DNA of 64,000 nt from Heyndrickxia acidicola (GCF_001636425.1 NZ_KV440953.1:2368847-2432846); one strand, 5' to 3'. Shown: positions 24,532-34,628, counted from the first letter of the stretch. Program-made: numbers and translations. Notes: a model not told the origin generated them from the letters alone.

Positions 24532-24756
24532 TCATGTTAGTAATTCATCTTTTTAAACTTAAATTTCTTCTTTTGGAATAATTCCTGCTTCTTTGTGTTC
24601 TCCAAGTTTTTTTACCATTGATATCGCATCATCTTTTTGCTTCGTTAAAGGAGAAAATATTTGTGATGAAAAATTTGCAGGATTTAAAATTTTCGTCTCA
24701 TGATTGAGAAATAGTTGGGAGTATTTGCAGAATCCCAATTTTTTCGTTTGACTCAA
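24532..24756 (-). pseudogene. Remnant of a SHOCT-domain protein
   Basis: The frame reads SPLTKQKDDAISMVKKLGEH then KEAGIIPKEEI, then two in-frame stop codons, then KDELLT. This is the pattern of a SHOCT motif (xxLKELKDxGIITEEEFxxKKxxLL) with two codons mutated to TAA. The N-terminal half is not recognised. It is probably a decayed end of a larger protein. Confidence 0.45.
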
Positions 24757-24954
24757 AAATTATGGTTAACTTGAACCTCAGCAATTTGAGCATATGTCAA
24801 TTGAAATATTTTTGCCCCAAAAGGTTGACCAGTCATCATTTCCGTCTTGATAATAATAACCCTTCTGTCTATACAAATAAGCGCCTCTTTACAGGCTCCC
24901 TGAATGTTAGCTCAACTTAAATGGAGGGTGAATCCAGTTTTATAATGTTTTCAC

Positions 24955-24986
24955 TAAAAAAGATTGGTAACAAATAGCTACCAATC
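24955..24986 (-). terminator. Terminator of spoVR
   Basis: On the minus strand GATTGGTA pairs perfectly with TACCAATC around a 9-base loop, followed by TTTTTT. The sequence is nearly the same as the terminator at 15503-15535. Confidence 0.8.
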
Positions 24987-25026
24987 CCTAGAGAAAGATC
25001 TAGAATATTTGTATCTAAGTCTTCAA

Positions 25027-26442
25027 TTATAGATATTTCCTTTGCACCGCTCTGCCATCGTAGCTAAAGACCATTTCCTTGCCTTCTACTACAGATTCCA
25101 TATGCACACTCCTGCCCCAAAGCTGATGGATATACGGCAAAACCTTTTCAAGGTATTTGAGATCTAATTCCACCCCTTCATACCAGTGCTTTAAATAAAG
25201 TTCCCCATTACGCAAATAGTCCCCATCCAGGACCGTAATGTAAGGAAAACCTCCGTTTACCCGCATGCTTACGAGCTGATCCCGCACATTTTTCCATTCC
25301 TTATCAATTACTTTGTAGTCCCTTCCTTGTTTTTGGAATAAATACATGTCTTCCCTTGTGACTAAATCCTTGGTCAAATAATTTCGCAAAAAAGAGATAT
25401 CCGATTCAACTTCCCTGACCTCAAACATTTTCTCCCTGCCGGAATTGGGCTTTTCCCCCAATTTCTTCATTTCTTCAGTCGGGTTATTCCAGCGCTCTTC
25501 AATATCCTCAAAAATCTTAATCCCCAAATAATAAGGGTTAATCCCTGTTCTGGATGGCTGTACAACGCCTGCGTTTAACTTAGCAAACTCAATGGCCTCA
25601 TCGCTGGTAAGGTCCAACTCACGCAAAATCCGCTGATGCCAGAACGATGCCCAGCCCTCATTCATGATCTTAGTTTCAAGCTGAGGCCAGAAATACAGCA
25701 TTTCTTCGCGAATCATCGTCATGATATCGCGCTGCCACTCCGTTAGTTCCCGGCTGTATTGTTCAATAAACAGCACAATATCTTTTTCCGGCTGAGGGGG
25801 CAGTTTCTTTTTTCTTTTCTTTGGAGGTTCTTTTTTCTCCTTTGAATCCAATGACCATAAATCATCATAGGGAGAAGACTTTTCACGCTCTTCCTCTTCC
25901 CATATATCCTCGTCGTCAAGCGTCCAGGCCAGCTTTGGCCGCATTAATGAAGGATCAATATGCTCTTCAATAGCCAAAACCGCATCAACAAACGTTTCCA
26001 CTTCCCGTTTACCGTATTTCAGTTCATAAGCACGAATCCTTTCAGCTGTGGCAGCCATGCTTTCCACCATATCTCTTTTTGTATTTCCAAAACGAATGTT
26101 ATTTTTAAAAAAGTCGCAATGTGCCAATACGTGGGCTACAATCAGTTTATTTTGTATAAGCGAATTAGAATCCAGCAAAAAAGCATAGCATGGATTCGAA
26201 TTGATGACCAGCTCATATATCTTGCTTAAGCCTAAGTCATATTGCAGCTTCATCTTAAAAAACTGCTTTCCAAAACTCCAATGGGAAAATCGAGTAGGCA
26301 TCCCATAAGCACCAAAGGTATAAATAATATCAGCTGGGCAGATTTCATACCTCATTGGATAGAAATCCAGCCCAAAGCCAGAAGCGATTTCCGTAATTTC
26401 AGCAATAGCATATTCCAATGCCTTATGCTCACTTTGATTCAC
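25027..26442 (-). CDS. spoVR: SpoVR family sporulation protein
   Basis: 471 residues, as in B. subtilis (about 468). The start is a GTG at 26442 ([20 protein letters not shown]) preceded by GGGGGAATG; a frame-open ATG at 26553 adds 37 unrelated residues. The family core is intact: [20 protein letters not shown], then [16 protein letters not shown], then [20 protein letters not shown] and AHCDFFKNN. In place of a short linker it has a Lys/Glu/Pro-rich charged insert (about 210-245). SpoVR is needed for normal spore cortex and belongs functionally with PrkA and YhbH; yhbH is at the right end of this window. Confidence 0.96.
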   Translation of the reverse strand: MNQSEHKALEYAIAEITEIASGFGLDFYPMRYEICPADIIYTFGAYGMPTRFSHWSFGKQFFKMKLQYDLGLSKIYELVINSNPCYAFLLDSNSLIQNKLIVAHVLAHCDFFKNNIRFGNTKRDMVESMAATAERIRAYELKYGKREVETFVDAVLAIEEHIDPSLMRPKLAWTLDDEDIWEEEEREKSSPYDDLWSLDSKEKKEPPKKRKKKLPPQPEKDIVLFIEQYSRELTEWQRDIMTMIREEMLYFWPQLETKIMNEGWASFWHQRILRELDLTSDEAIEFAKLNAGVVQPSRTGINPYYLGIKIFEDIEERWNNPTEEMKKLGEKPNSGREKMFEVREVESDISFLRNYLTKDLVTREDMYLFQKQGRDYKVIDKEWKNVRDQLVSMRVNGGFPYITVLDGDYLRNGELYLKHWYEGVELDLKYLEKVLPYIHQLWGRSVHMESVVEGKEMVFSYDGRAVQRKYL

Positions 26443-26644
26443 TCGCCATTCCCCCTTTTTTCTTCTTAAGACAATGTATGAAAAAAAGAAGGAAATCATG
26501 AAACAGGAAAAGCGAAACTTCCTCCAGTGGTATTCTAAAAGCAGGGGCTGCAACGATTAAAGTATTTTTTTCCAAACGGGGGAAATCAATTTCAAAATGG
26601 CTTTATGACTTTATCATGCAAATAGTCATTTCAATCAGCCCAAA

Positions 26645-26676
26645 AAGGATTTGGCTATAATACCAAATCCTTCTCA
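26645..26676 (-). terminator. Terminator of the MFS gene
   Basis: AAGGATTTGG and CCAAATCCTT pair around an 8-base loop, with a T run on the minus side, just past the MFS stop. Confidence 0.85.
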
Positions 26677-26680
26677 AATT

Positions 26681-27901
26681 TTATAATCTTTTATTCCCTT
26701 GTGCACCAGCATGCATACCAGCTAGAAACACCGGCAGTATACTAATAAACAAAAGGCACGATGATAAAATAAAGACCCATTCAATTCCGGCATGCTGCAG
26801 CAGCCATCCCGCTCCCAGGCTGGCTAAGCCAAATACAAGTGTTGTAATGGCTCCCTGCGCGGCAAATACATTTGGAAGCTTATCAAGAGAAGCTTCGGCT
26901 TGTATAAACGTGTGTAAAATAATTCCTTTTACTTGATCAAAAAAACCAAAAAGCAATGACAAAATAAGGGCAAATATGGAATTATGGGTCAGCCCGAACA
27001 CCGCTGTTACCAGCGCGGTCACAAAGCTTGATACCCAGAAAATCCTTACCTGCCTTCCTGCTATCAACGAATGAATTTTTATCAAAGCAAGACTGGCAAA
27101 AATAAGCCCTGTACAAAAGGCGCCATTGATAAATCCCCACCATTCTACACTTGTATGAAGCTGTTTCTCCACGTAAATATATAGAATAGCCGCAATCCAT
27201 ACCACACCTGCTGCTGACTCAAGAAGATAAACCATCTGCGTGAAGCGTAAAGGTTTGTTTCTCCATAATTCATAAAAACCCTCTGTTACTTTTTCAAAAT
27301 AACCAGTGACAGTTTCTCTATGAGCAGACTTCTGATCGTTCATTATCACAGGGATGGTCATCATAAAAAAAGTACTGATAATGTAGCATACACCAGTTAC
27401 CAACATAGTTCCTTCAGGCTGAATAATGGCAGTCATCATCCCTCCCGCAGTCCAGCCGGCAAATTGAATGGCTTGGTCAAGTGTAGAAAGGAAGCCATTT
27501 GACTTAAGCAGGTCTTCACGCCTGACAATAAATGGTACCAATACATTGGCAGCAGGAAGCGCCCAGCCATCCAGAAACGCAATGAGCGCAGCTAAAATAA
27601 AGATGGACAACAGGCCGTCATAATGCATAAAGATTAAAAAGAATAAACAAAACAGAAGTATGGTTTTTAACCCCTGTGTTCCTGCGAGAAGATTTTTTAG
27701 TGTATATCGATCCAAAACAATAGGGGCTATTATGCTGCTTAAAAATTTCGCGAAGGTGATAATAAAAGGCACCAATGCCATTTGAACTGCCGAGCCGGTT
27801 AACTGATACACCACCGCAATTAAGGCGACAATATACAGAACATCTCCGAGATTGGCACAGGATTGACCTACCCATAAATACCGGAAGGCTTTATTACGCA
27901 T
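26681..27901 (-). CDS. MFS transporter, drug-efflux type
   Basis: 406 residues with twelve predicted membrane segments. The N-terminus FRYLWVGQSCANLGDVLYIV is typical of the DHA3/MdfA-like macrolide or unknown-substrate exporters of Bacillus. RYTLKNLLAGTQGLK is the cytoplasmic loop after segment 2. AAGGAGG precedes the ATG. No regulator or partner gene adjoins it, and the substrate cannot be predicted. Confidence 0.88.
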   Translation of the reverse strand: MRNKAFRYLWVGQSCANLGDVLYIVALIAVVYQLTGSAVQMALVPFIITFAKFLSSIIAPIVLDRYTLKNLLAGTQGLKTILLFCLFFLIFMHYDGLLSIFILAALIAFLDGWALPAANVLVPFIVRREDLLKSNGFLSTLDQAIQFAGWTAGGMMTAIIQPEGTMLVTGVCYIISTFFMMTIPVIMNDQKSAHRETVTGYFEKVTEGFYELWRNKPLRFTQMVYLLESAAGVVWIAAILYIYVEKQLHTSVEWWGFINGAFCTGLIFASLALIKIHSLIAGRQVRIFWVSSFVTALVTAVFGLTHNSIFALILSLLFGFFDQVKGIILHTFIQAEASLDKLPNVFAAQGAITTLVFGLASLGAGWLLQHAGIEWVFILSSCLLFISILPVFLAGMHAGAQGNKRL

Positions 27902-28292
27902 TTCCTTTCCTCCTTAAAAATATTTAGTTGATTAAATGAAGGAAGGAAAATCACATTGGACATTATCACCTTTCTTAGAATGGGAAGAATCCCCATTCTC
28001 ATGGTTTAAATTACCTTTATTATATCATGAATGTTCATTAAGGCTCTTTGCTATTAATTTGATGCTTTTACTTTCAAATAACTAATTCGTGTTTTGTCCG
28101 TACTTGCGTTCAACTTTTCTAAATCAATTCAATGTTAAATGCAGAAGTTGCAAAGAACGAACTAATTTAACAGCGGATTATTCTTATACTCGCTGATCAA
28201 AATTCAGCATAATCTCCAACTTTTACAGCGACAAAAAAAAGCCTAACTACATACACTAACATCAACTCCTTAAATAAAGGAGGGGCTGACGA
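27902..28292. other. Intergenic region, nothing recognised
   Basis: AT-rich divergent promoter region between the MFS gene and yhdB. A short CCCATTCT-AGAATGGG stem (about 27975-28000) is present. No gene is supported. Confidence 0.4.
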
Positions 28293-28550
28293 ATGGTTTA
28301 TGTTGATTATGATCGTGCCCTTTATTACACCCATCGTTCCGAGTGGGATAACCTGCTGATTTTAATGGTAAGGACAAAAGACGATTTACTATCGAAGCGA
28401 ATTGAGCATCTTCTGCATGCGTACCATTTTTCACATGATTATAATGTTATCGAAAGGAGTTTATATTCACTCCTCCGCTATATTGATCATGCAAATGGTG
28501 CCTTAAAAACAACACAAGAAATTACCGGGGATGGTTATTTATACACGTAG
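28293..28550 (+). CDS. yhdB: YhdB-like small protein
   Basis: 85 residues starting MVYVDYDRALYYTHRSEWDN, with MVRTKDDLLSKRIEHLLHAY in the middle. It resembles the YhdB family of Bacillus, whose gene also lies near spoVR in B. subtilis. It is all-helical and soluble, function unknown. AAAGGAGGGG gives a strong start, and a terminator follows at 28601. Confidence 0.85.
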   Translation: MVYVDYDRALYYTHRSEWDNLLILMVRTKDDLLSKRIEHLLHAYHFSHDYNVIERSLYSLLRYIDHANGALKTTQEITGDGYLYT

Positions 28551-28600
28551 GCAAGATGGCTGGGCTGCCATGAAGATCCAAACAAAAGAAATCCACCAAT

Positions 28601-28639
28601 AAAAGCCTGCTTTTAGGGTCTCCTAAATGCAGGCTTTTT
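28601..28639 (+). terminator. Terminator of yhdB
   Basis: AAAAGCCTGC and GCAGGCTTTTTA pair around an 18-base loop and end in a T run. Confidence 0.85.
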
Positions 28640-28773
28640 ATTAGTGTTGATTTGGACACACTGGGGAATATAGCGGATACACAAGACTCCTGCTGTAAGC
28701 ACCCTATCCGTCGTTGCATCTGAAGCCAAAATCAACAGGAAAGATTGTTAAAGTTCAAAACCAGCTCCAAACA

Positions 28774-29181
28774 TTAAATTAACAATTCATTTGCGGGTTT
28801 TTTAAACATACTAAAAGCGGAATGAAGCGATCGAACCGACATTTCAAATTGAGAATAACAAAACGGAAACGTAATGTCATATTCCTCAAGTATCGCTCGA
28901 TTACGATTAAACAGTACTTCATAATCAACTGCATCTTTTTTAAAAATTCTTAATTCTAAAATCGTAATAATTGTTTGTAAACTGGCTATCACTCTGTAGG
29001 AACCCTTTAATGTACTGAAATAATCAAATCGGCATGAGGAGGGACAAAGGATATTCAAATCCCTAAAATTAGCAATTTCTTCACCAGAATAAAACTGCGG
29101 AAAAATTTCTGTATACATATATTCCATTAGTTCAATTATTTTTTGTTGCTGCTCATCCGTAGATGCATATAAAATTTTCAC
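28774..29181 (-). CDS. yhcU: DUF5365 protein, YhcU-like
   Basis: 135 residues from GTG 29181 (MKILYASTDEQQQKIIELME); AAGGGTG lies 8 bp before it, whereas the GTG at 29190 overlaps the site. The chain YMYTEIFPQFYSGEEIANFR and ASLQTIITILEL matches the YhcU family. In B. subtilis yhcU is next to yhcT, and here yhcT is the divergent neighbour, which supports the assignment. Function unknown. Confidence 0.85.
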   Translation of the reverse strand: MKILYASTDEQQQKIIELMEYMYTEIFPQFYSGEEIANFRDLNILCPSSCRFDYFSTLKGSYRVIASLQTIITILELRIFKKDAVDYEVLFNRNRAILEEYDITFPFCYSQFEMSVRSLHSAFSMFKKPANELLI

Positions 29182-29427
29182 TCTTAACACACCCTTATCT
29201 AATGTAGCTTATCTCCCATTTTTTTTTCTAAACTATTCACAAATAACTTGTGTGCGAATCAAGGTATTTCTTTGTATAATAAGTATGGCAATTAGTAGGA
29301 AGTACTCTGTTTAAAAATTGGAAATATGATGAACATTTAGGTAAACACGTTAATTTATATAGTGAATATATCACACAATTCAAGACGTTAACCGTGGTAA
29401 TTATGCCCATAAGAAAGGAATTATTTT

Positions 29428-30336
29428 ATGGAGATAACAAAAAACGGCACTTTATTCAATGTTGTTATACCAAAGGAATTAAATGGTTTTACCATTGAAA
29501 GAATCCTTAGAGAATATTGGCCGACGCCCAAAAAGCTGCTCCATCAAATTCGAATGGAGAAGTCCGTTATGATTAATGGCGATTACAAGAGCTGGACTGC
29601 CCCTTTATCTGCAGGAGACAAATTTTCTATAGCCATCTTTAAGGATGAAGATCCAGGTGTTACAGCCTGGAAAAGACCTATTGATGTATTGTTTGAGGAC
29701 GACCACCTGCTGGTTGTCAATAAGCCGGAAGGAATGGATACCCACCCCAATAATGATGAACAAACAGATACTTTGGCTAATGCGGTTGCTTATTATTATG
29801 AAAAAAACAATATATCCTGCAGAGTGCGCCATGTCCATCGCCTCGACAGGGATACCACCGGGGCTGTCCTTTTTGCTAAGACTGCCTGGAGCCATGCTAT
29901 CCTGGATCACATGCTGACTGAAAGAAAAGTAAAAAGAACATACTGGGCACTGGTACATGGCTTTTTAAATCCTGACTCTGGTCTAATTAATAAAGCCATT
30001 GGCCGCGATCGACACCATCCTACAAGGAGAAGGGTATCTCCATCTGGCCAGCACGCCATTACCCATTATCATGTGTTAGATACTATTAAAAAGGAAAAAC
30101 TTTCACTAGTTGCATGTACCCTGGATACTGGAAGAACTCATCAAATTAGGGTTCATATGAGTTTTTTAGGGCATCCTCTGGCTGGCGATACATTATATGG
30201 AGGGAAACCTATCTATCAAAGGCAGGCTCTTCATGCACGAAAGCTTCAATTTGTGCATCCTTTTACTAAGGTAAACATAGAGTGTACTGCACCTTTTCTT
30301 GATGAACCTCCTATCTTTGAAGCCTTTCTTAAATAG
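29428..30336 (+). CDS. yhcT: RluA-family pseudouridine synthase, YhcT-like
   Basis: 302 residues. The catalytic motif HRLDRDTTGAVLFAK (Asp of RLD is the nucleophile) is at about 135-150; GRTHQIRVHMSFLGHPLAGD is the C-terminal family signature. It converts uridine to pseudouridine in rRNA or tRNA; the target is unknown. The N-terminal 80 residues contain an S4-like region (ILREYWPTPKKLLHQIRMEK). The ribosome site is AAGAAAGGA. Its partner yhcU is divergent. Confidence 0.93.
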   Translation: MEITKNGTLFNVVIPKELNGFTIERILREYWPTPKKLLHQIRMEKSVMINGDYKSWTAPLSAGDKFSIAIFKDEDPGVTAWKRPIDVLFEDDHLLVVNKPEGMDTHPNNDEQTDTLANAVAYYYEKNNISCRVRHVHRLDRDTTGAVLFAKTAWSHAILDHMLTERKVKRTYWALVHGFLNPDSGLINKAIGRDRHHPTRRRVSPSGQHAITHYHVLDTIKKEKLSLVACTLDTGRTHQIRVHMSFLGHPLAGDTLYGGKPIYQRQALHARKLQFVHPFTKVNIECTAPFLDEPPIFEAFLK

Positions 30337-30603
30337 CTCGGAAAGAATCGTATTCAAAGTGGATTAAGCTTCCTTTGATTTAAAGTACTTACTTTTTTCA
30401 TCGTCTAATAATGAAATTTATTAAGCCAGTATATTTAGGGAAAGACTCTTATCGTAAAAATATCTTACGAAAAGATGCAACGAAGACAGACAACATACGG
30501 AATGATGCCTTGTACGTAAAGCAACAATCTAAAAAAACTCAGATATCCGCTTTCCGATAGGCACTGGAGCTGGACAGAGAATAAACCGGATAAGTATTTA
30601 CCG
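30337..30603. other. Intergenic region holding repeat remnants
   Basis: About 30465-30545 matches family R2 (AAGATGCAACGAAGACAGAC, then GTACGTAAAGCAAC). At about 30550-30577, TCCGATAGGCACTGGAGCTG is the right end of a family R0 element. No gene is supported. Confidence 0.6.
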
Positions 30604-30641
30604 AAAAAAGGAAACAAACTAAAAACTTTGTTTCCTTTTTC
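30604..30641. terminator. Bidirectional terminator
   Basis: AAAAAGGAAACAAA and TTTGTTTCCTTTTT pair around a 9-base loop. It ends the aldehyde dehydrogenase operon and probably also blocks read-through from yhcT. Confidence 0.85.
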
Positions 30642-30691
30642 CATCCCTTCCTTGTGTTACCAATTAAGAAAAGAACAAAAAGGGACATCTC

Positions 30692-32161
30692 TTAATACTC
30701 TGCTTCCTTTAGCCCCATGGAAATATATTTCATTTCCACATATTCCATCATTCCCTCTCGCCCGCCTTCTTTTCCCTGTCCAGATTGTTTTATTCCGCCA
30801 AACGGCGCTTCAGCCGCTGCAGGGAATACATCATTTATCCCAATAATTCCATACTCCAGCTGCTCCATGACCCGCCATGCCCGATTAATATTCTCTGTAA
30901 ATACATATGATGCTAATCCGTAGCTTGTCAGATTAGCTTTTTCTATGGCTTCTTCTTCACTTGTAAAAGACTGGATAGGCACTACAGGACCAAATGTTTC
31001 CTCTTTCATTACCAGCATCTCGTCCGTAATTCCTGTTAAAACGGTAGGCGTATAATAGAAGCCTTTTAAATTTTTTGAAAGAGATGGACGATTGCCTCCT
31101 GCGGTGATGGAGGCTCCCTTATTTATTGCATCCTGGACATGGCTTTGTACTTTTTCAAGAGCATGATTGTCTATCAATGGCCCTATCTCGATTCCGGTTT
31201 CCAGTCCATTCCCCATCTTCAATTGCTTCACTTTTTCAACGAGCTTTTTTACAAAATGATTGTAAATGGATTCTTGGACATAAATTCTGTTTGCACAGAT
31301 GCAGGTTTGTCCAGCATTTCTAAATTTACTCATGAGCGACAAGCTTACAGCCTGGTCAATATCTGCATCTTCAAAAACAAGAATGGGAGCGTGGCCCCCC
31401 AGCTCCAGAGAAAGCTTTTTTACATTATCGGCACTGCTCCGCATTAGATGTTTTCCCACCTCTGTGGATCCCGTGAACGTTATCAGCCTCACATCCTGTT
31501 CTTCCAGCCATGCTTTTCCTATTGAAGCAGGATCACCCGTTACCAGGTTTAAGACTCCTTTTGGAAGACCAGCCTCCTCAAAAATTTTCACAAGCCCAAC
31601 TGCTGATAACGGCGTTTGTTCTGCCGGTTTTAAAACAACCGTACAGCCGGCTGCTAACGCTGGACCCAGTTTTCTCGCAATCATAGAGCTGGGAAAATTC
31701 CATGGAGTAATGGCAGCAACGACTCCTATAGGTTGAGGAATCGTAAACAACCTTTTCCCCTTATTGGAGGAGGGGATCATTTCTCCGTATATCCGGTTTG
31801 CTTCTTCTGCATACCAGAGCAAGTAGCTTGCAGCAGAGGCTATTTCTCCTCTCGATTCAGCCAGGGGCTTCCCTTGTTCCGTTGTTAAAATAACGGCTAA
31901 GTCCTCCTGCCTTTCCATCATGAGCTGATAGGCTCGATATAAATATCCGGATCGCTCCCTTGCTGTTTTAGCCGACCATAAAGGGAGCGCGTCCTTTGCG
32001 GCCTGAACTGCGAGCCTGGCATCCTTTTCATCGCCATATGAAAAAGACATGATGTGCTCAAGTGTTGCCGGGTTTAAAACGGCTTCTGTTTTTCCTCCGG
32101 CGGCCTCTCTCCAAACGCCATCTATAAAGATGGTGTTTTCTTTTATACCGTTTATCTTCAT
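30692..32161 (-). CDS. NAD(P)-dependent aldehyde dehydrogenase, succinate-semialdehyde type
   Basis: 489 residues from ATG 32161 (MKINGIKENTIFIDGVWREA), preceded by GGGAGG. ALDH hallmarks: TPWNFPSSMIARKLGPALAA, FTGSTEVGKHLM, the general base Glu in LELGGHAP (about 260) and the nucleophile Cys in NAGQTCICANR (about 295). The ELGGHAP and CANR forms are those of GabD-like semialdehyde dehydrogenases, which oxidise succinate or glutarate semialdehyde. It is the last gene of an operon with an acyl-CoA dehydrogenase and a CoA-transferase, so a C4-C6 dicarboxylate semialdehyde is a fair guess for the substrate. Confidence 0.9.
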   Translation of the reverse strand: MKINGIKENTIFIDGVWREAAGGKTEAVLNPATLEHIMSFSYGDEKDARLAVQAAKDALPLWSAKTARERSGYLYRAYQLMMERQEDLAVILTTEQGKPLAESRGEIASAASYLLWYAEEANRIYGEMIPSSNKGKRLFTIPQPIGVVAAITPWNFPSSMIARKLGPALAAGCTVVLKPAEQTPLSAVGLVKIFEEAGLPKGVLNLVTGDPASIGKAWLEEQDVRLITFTGSTEVGKHLMRSSADNVKKLSLELGGHAPILVFEDADIDQAVSLSLMSKFRNAGQTCICANRIYVQESIYNHFVKKLVEKVKQLKMGNGLETGIEIGPLIDNHALEKVQSHVQDAINKGASITAGGNRPSLSKNLKGFYYTPTVLTGITDEMLVMKEETFGPVVPIQSFTSEEEAIEKANLTSYGLASYVFTENINRAWRVMEQLEYGIIGINDVFPAAAEAPFGGIKQSGQGKEGGREGMMEYVEMKYISMGLKEAEY

Positions 32162-32212
32162 TTTTCGCGCCTCCCATAACCATATTCTCAAGGAATCAAT
32201 CATAGAGTTTAT

Positions 32213-33427
32213 TCAAGATTTTGCTGCTGCCTTATCGACTTCAAATGGCCAGGCAGGAAGCATTTTGTTTAAAGGCTTATCTTCCCTGTAGCCTAATACA
32301 TATTCCGCTTGCATAATGGTATGGATTTCACGTGTTCCTTCATATATAACGGGTGCTTTTGAGTTTCTTAAATAACGAGCAACAGGATATTCATCAGAGT
32401 ATCCATACGCCCCGTGGATTTGGACTGCATCATCCGCTGCTTTATTGGCATAGTCACACGCCTGCCATTTTGCCAGAGACGTTTCACGTGTATTTCGTTT
32501 CCCCTGATTCTTCAACTCACCAGCCTGATGAACCAAAAGCCTGCCAATTTGCAGTCCTGCTTCCATATTGGCCACCATTTGCTGAACCAGCTGATGCCTT
32601 CCAATTTCTTTCCCAAAGGTCTTTCGCTCTTTGCAATACTTAACACTTGCTTCCATTGAAGCCATAATAAGTCCGCAGGCTCCTGCAGCAACTGTAAACC
32701 TGCCGTTGTCCAGTGCTGACATAGCGATTTTAAACCCTTCTCCTTCTTTTCCCAGTAGGTTTTCCTTCGGCACTCTTACACTGTCAAAAAATATTTCACC
32801 AGTGTTTCCTGCGCGAATGCCAAGCTTGCCTTTTATTGCCTTAGAAGAAAAACCAGGCATTGTCCGTTCTACAATAAAGGCAGATATGCCGTGATGATGC
32901 TTACTTTTGTCCGTATAAGCAAAAACTAAAAAGTGGTCTGCAACATCACATAGAGAAATCCATGTCTTTTGTCCATTTAAAATGTAATGGTCTCCGTCCC
33001 TCACTGCTGTCGTATTTAAAGAGGCTACATCCGATCCTGCACCAGGCTCTGTCAGCCCGAATGCTCCCACCTTCACTCCGTTTGCCTGTGGAACGAGATA
33101 CTTTTGTTTTTGCTCTTCTGTCCCCCACTGCAGCAGTGTCAGACTATTTAAACCAGTATGAACCGAAACAGCTGTCCGATAGGCCGTATCTCCTCTTTCC
33201 AGTTCTTCGCATACGATGGCCAAAGAATTATAATCCATACCGCTCCCACCATAAGCCTCCGGTATACAAACCCCCATAAACCCTAATTCTGCAAGCCTTT
33301 TCATGACAGCGGGTTCAAAATGGCCTTTGGCGTCCCACTCTGCAATATAAGGGATAATCTCTTTATCGACAAAGCTGCGTACCGTGTTTCTTAGCATTCC
33401 ATGCTCTTCTCTTAATTTAGCTTCCAT
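32213..33427 (-). CDS. Acyl-CoA dehydrogenase
   Basis: 404 residues. Family motifs: AFGLTEPGAGSDVASLNT, NGQKTWIS, GNTGEIFFDSVRVP, and HGAYGYSDEYPVARYLRNSK with the catalytic Glu in IYEGTREIHTIMQAEYVLG. It makes an enoyl-CoA with FAD, passing electrons to ETF. It lies 13 bp after the CoA-transferase gene and 51 bp before the aldehyde dehydrogenase gene, all on one transcript. The LTEPGAGSD motif is that of ordinary short/branched-chain enzymes and not the LTEPNHGSD form I recall for glutaryl-CoA dehydrogenases, so a decarboxylating role is not supported. Confidence 0.93.
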   Translation of the reverse strand: MEAKLREEHGMLRNTVRSFVDKEIIPYIAEWDAKGHFEPAVMKRLAELGFMGVCIPEAYGGSGMDYNSLAIVCEELERGDTAYRTAVSVHTGLNSLTLLQWGTEEQKQKYLVPQANGVKVGAFGLTEPGAGSDVASLNTTAVRDGDHYILNGQKTWISLCDVADHFLVFAYTDKSKHHHGISAFIVERTMPGFSSKAIKGKLGIRAGNTGEIFFDSVRVPKENLLGKEGEGFKIAMSALDNGRFTVAAGACGLIMASMEASVKYCKERKTFGKEIGRHQLVQQMVANMEAGLQIGRLLVHQAGELKNQGKRNTRETSLAKWQACDYANKAADDAVQIHGAYGYSDEYPVARYLRNSKAPVIYEGTREIHTIMQAEYVLGYREDKPLNKMLPAWPFEVDKAAAKS

Positions 33428-33440
33428 TTTTCTTCACTCC

Positions 33441-34628
33441 TCAAATGATATGGTGTTCTGCGAATTCTTTCACTTCTTCCTCAGAGTATCCAAGCCTGTC
33501 CAAGATTTCTTGCGAATGCTCTCCTGGAGATGGCGGATGGTGCTTCATTGTAACAGGGGTTCTTGATAGCTTTAAGGGAGTTCCCACAAGCTGTATAATT
33601 CCTGCTTCGGGATGTTCCATTTCTACAATCATTTCACGTGCTTTTATTTGAGGACTTTGGAAAACCTCCTCGACATTGTAGATCGGTCCGCTTGGAATTC
33701 CGTTATCATTGCACAAATTTTGCCAGTGGCGGGTGGCATTCTTTATCAAGATATTCTGCAGAATCCCAACGAGTTCCTCTCTATTTTTTACTCTGTCGGA
33801 ATTCGTACGGAAACGCTCATCAGATGACAGATGAACAAGGCCTAGTAATGAGCAGAGTTTTTCAAATTGAGAGTTATTTCCTACTGCAATCACCATTTTC
33901 CCATCAGAAGTATCAAAGGTTTGATAGGGTACAATATTGGCATGATGGTTGCCGAGAGGTTTAGGAATGGAGCCCGACATCAAGTAATTGCTTGCAATAT
34001 TCACAAGCGATGCTACTCCGCTATCAAATAAAGAGATATCAATTTTTTGCCCCTTACCTGAACGGCTTCTTTCAAGCAAAGCTGCCTGTATGGCAATACA
34101 CGCATTCAATCCAGTCAAAATATCAGTAATTGCCACTCCTGCTTTTTGCGGCCCTGATTCCTTGCTGCCTGTAATACTCATAAAACCGCACATCGCCTGA
34201 ATAATAAAGTCATATCCTGCAAGCTCTTTATATGGACCTGTTTCCCCAAACCCTGTAATAGAACAATAGACAGCCCGGGGATTCAATTCGGATAGTACAT
34301 CATAAGACAGCCCAAGACGCTCCATCGTCCCTGTTTTAAAATTGTGGATAATGACGTCTGACTCCAAAGCAAGCTTTTTGATAATTTCCTTTCCCTTGTC
34401 CGCTTTTAAATTAACAGTCAGGCTTTTCTTATTGCGATTGGCACAAAGATAATAGGCGCTGATATTATTTTGAAAAGGAGGCCCCCAGTACCGTGTATCA
34501 TCACTTCCTCCCGGTGCTTCCACCTTAATGATTTCGGCGCCCAGGTCCCCCAGAGTCATCGTACATAATGGGCCTGCTAAGACTCTTGTTAAATCAAGCA
34601 CTTTTATACCACTTAGTGCGCTGCCCAT
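33441..34628 (-). CDS. CaiB/BaiF (class III) CoA-transferase
   Basis: 395 residues. It opens with VLDLTRVLAGPLCTMTLGDL (family N-terminus). The catalytic Asp is about residue 140 in AGYDFIIQAMCGFMS. NRNKKSLTVNLKADKGKEII and DSGVASLVNIASNYL also match. It moves CoA between carboxylic acids. As first gene of the operon, it probably activates the substrate that the acyl-CoA dehydrogenase then oxidises, with the aldehyde dehydrogenase supplying the acid. GAGGAGTGATGAAGC precedes the ATG. Confidence 0.92.
   Translation of the reverse strand: MGSALSGIKVLDLTRVLAGPLCTMTLGDLGAEIIKVEAPGGSDDTRYWGPPFQNNISAYYLCANRNKKSLTVNLKADKGKEIIKKLALESDVIIHNFKTGTMERLGLSYDVLSELNPRAVYCSITGFGETGPYKELAGYDFIIQAMCGFMSITGSKESGPQKAGVAITDILTGLNACIAIQAALLERSRSGKGQKIDISLFDSGVASLVNIASNYLMSGSIPKPLGNHHANIVPYQTFDTSDGKMVIAVGNNSQFEKLCSLLGLVHLSSDERFRTNSDRVKNREELVGILQNILIKNATRHWQNLCNDNGIPSGPIYNVEEVFQSPQIKAREMIVEMEHPEAGIIQLVGTPLKLSRTPVTMKHHPPSPGEHSQEILDRLGYSEEEVKEFAEHHII

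Noticed and set aside
32213-33427. Assignment as glutaryl-CoA dehydrogenase
   Set aside because: Motif LTEPGAGSD instead of LTEPNHGSD, and the end motif is that of ordinary acyl-CoA dehydrogenases.
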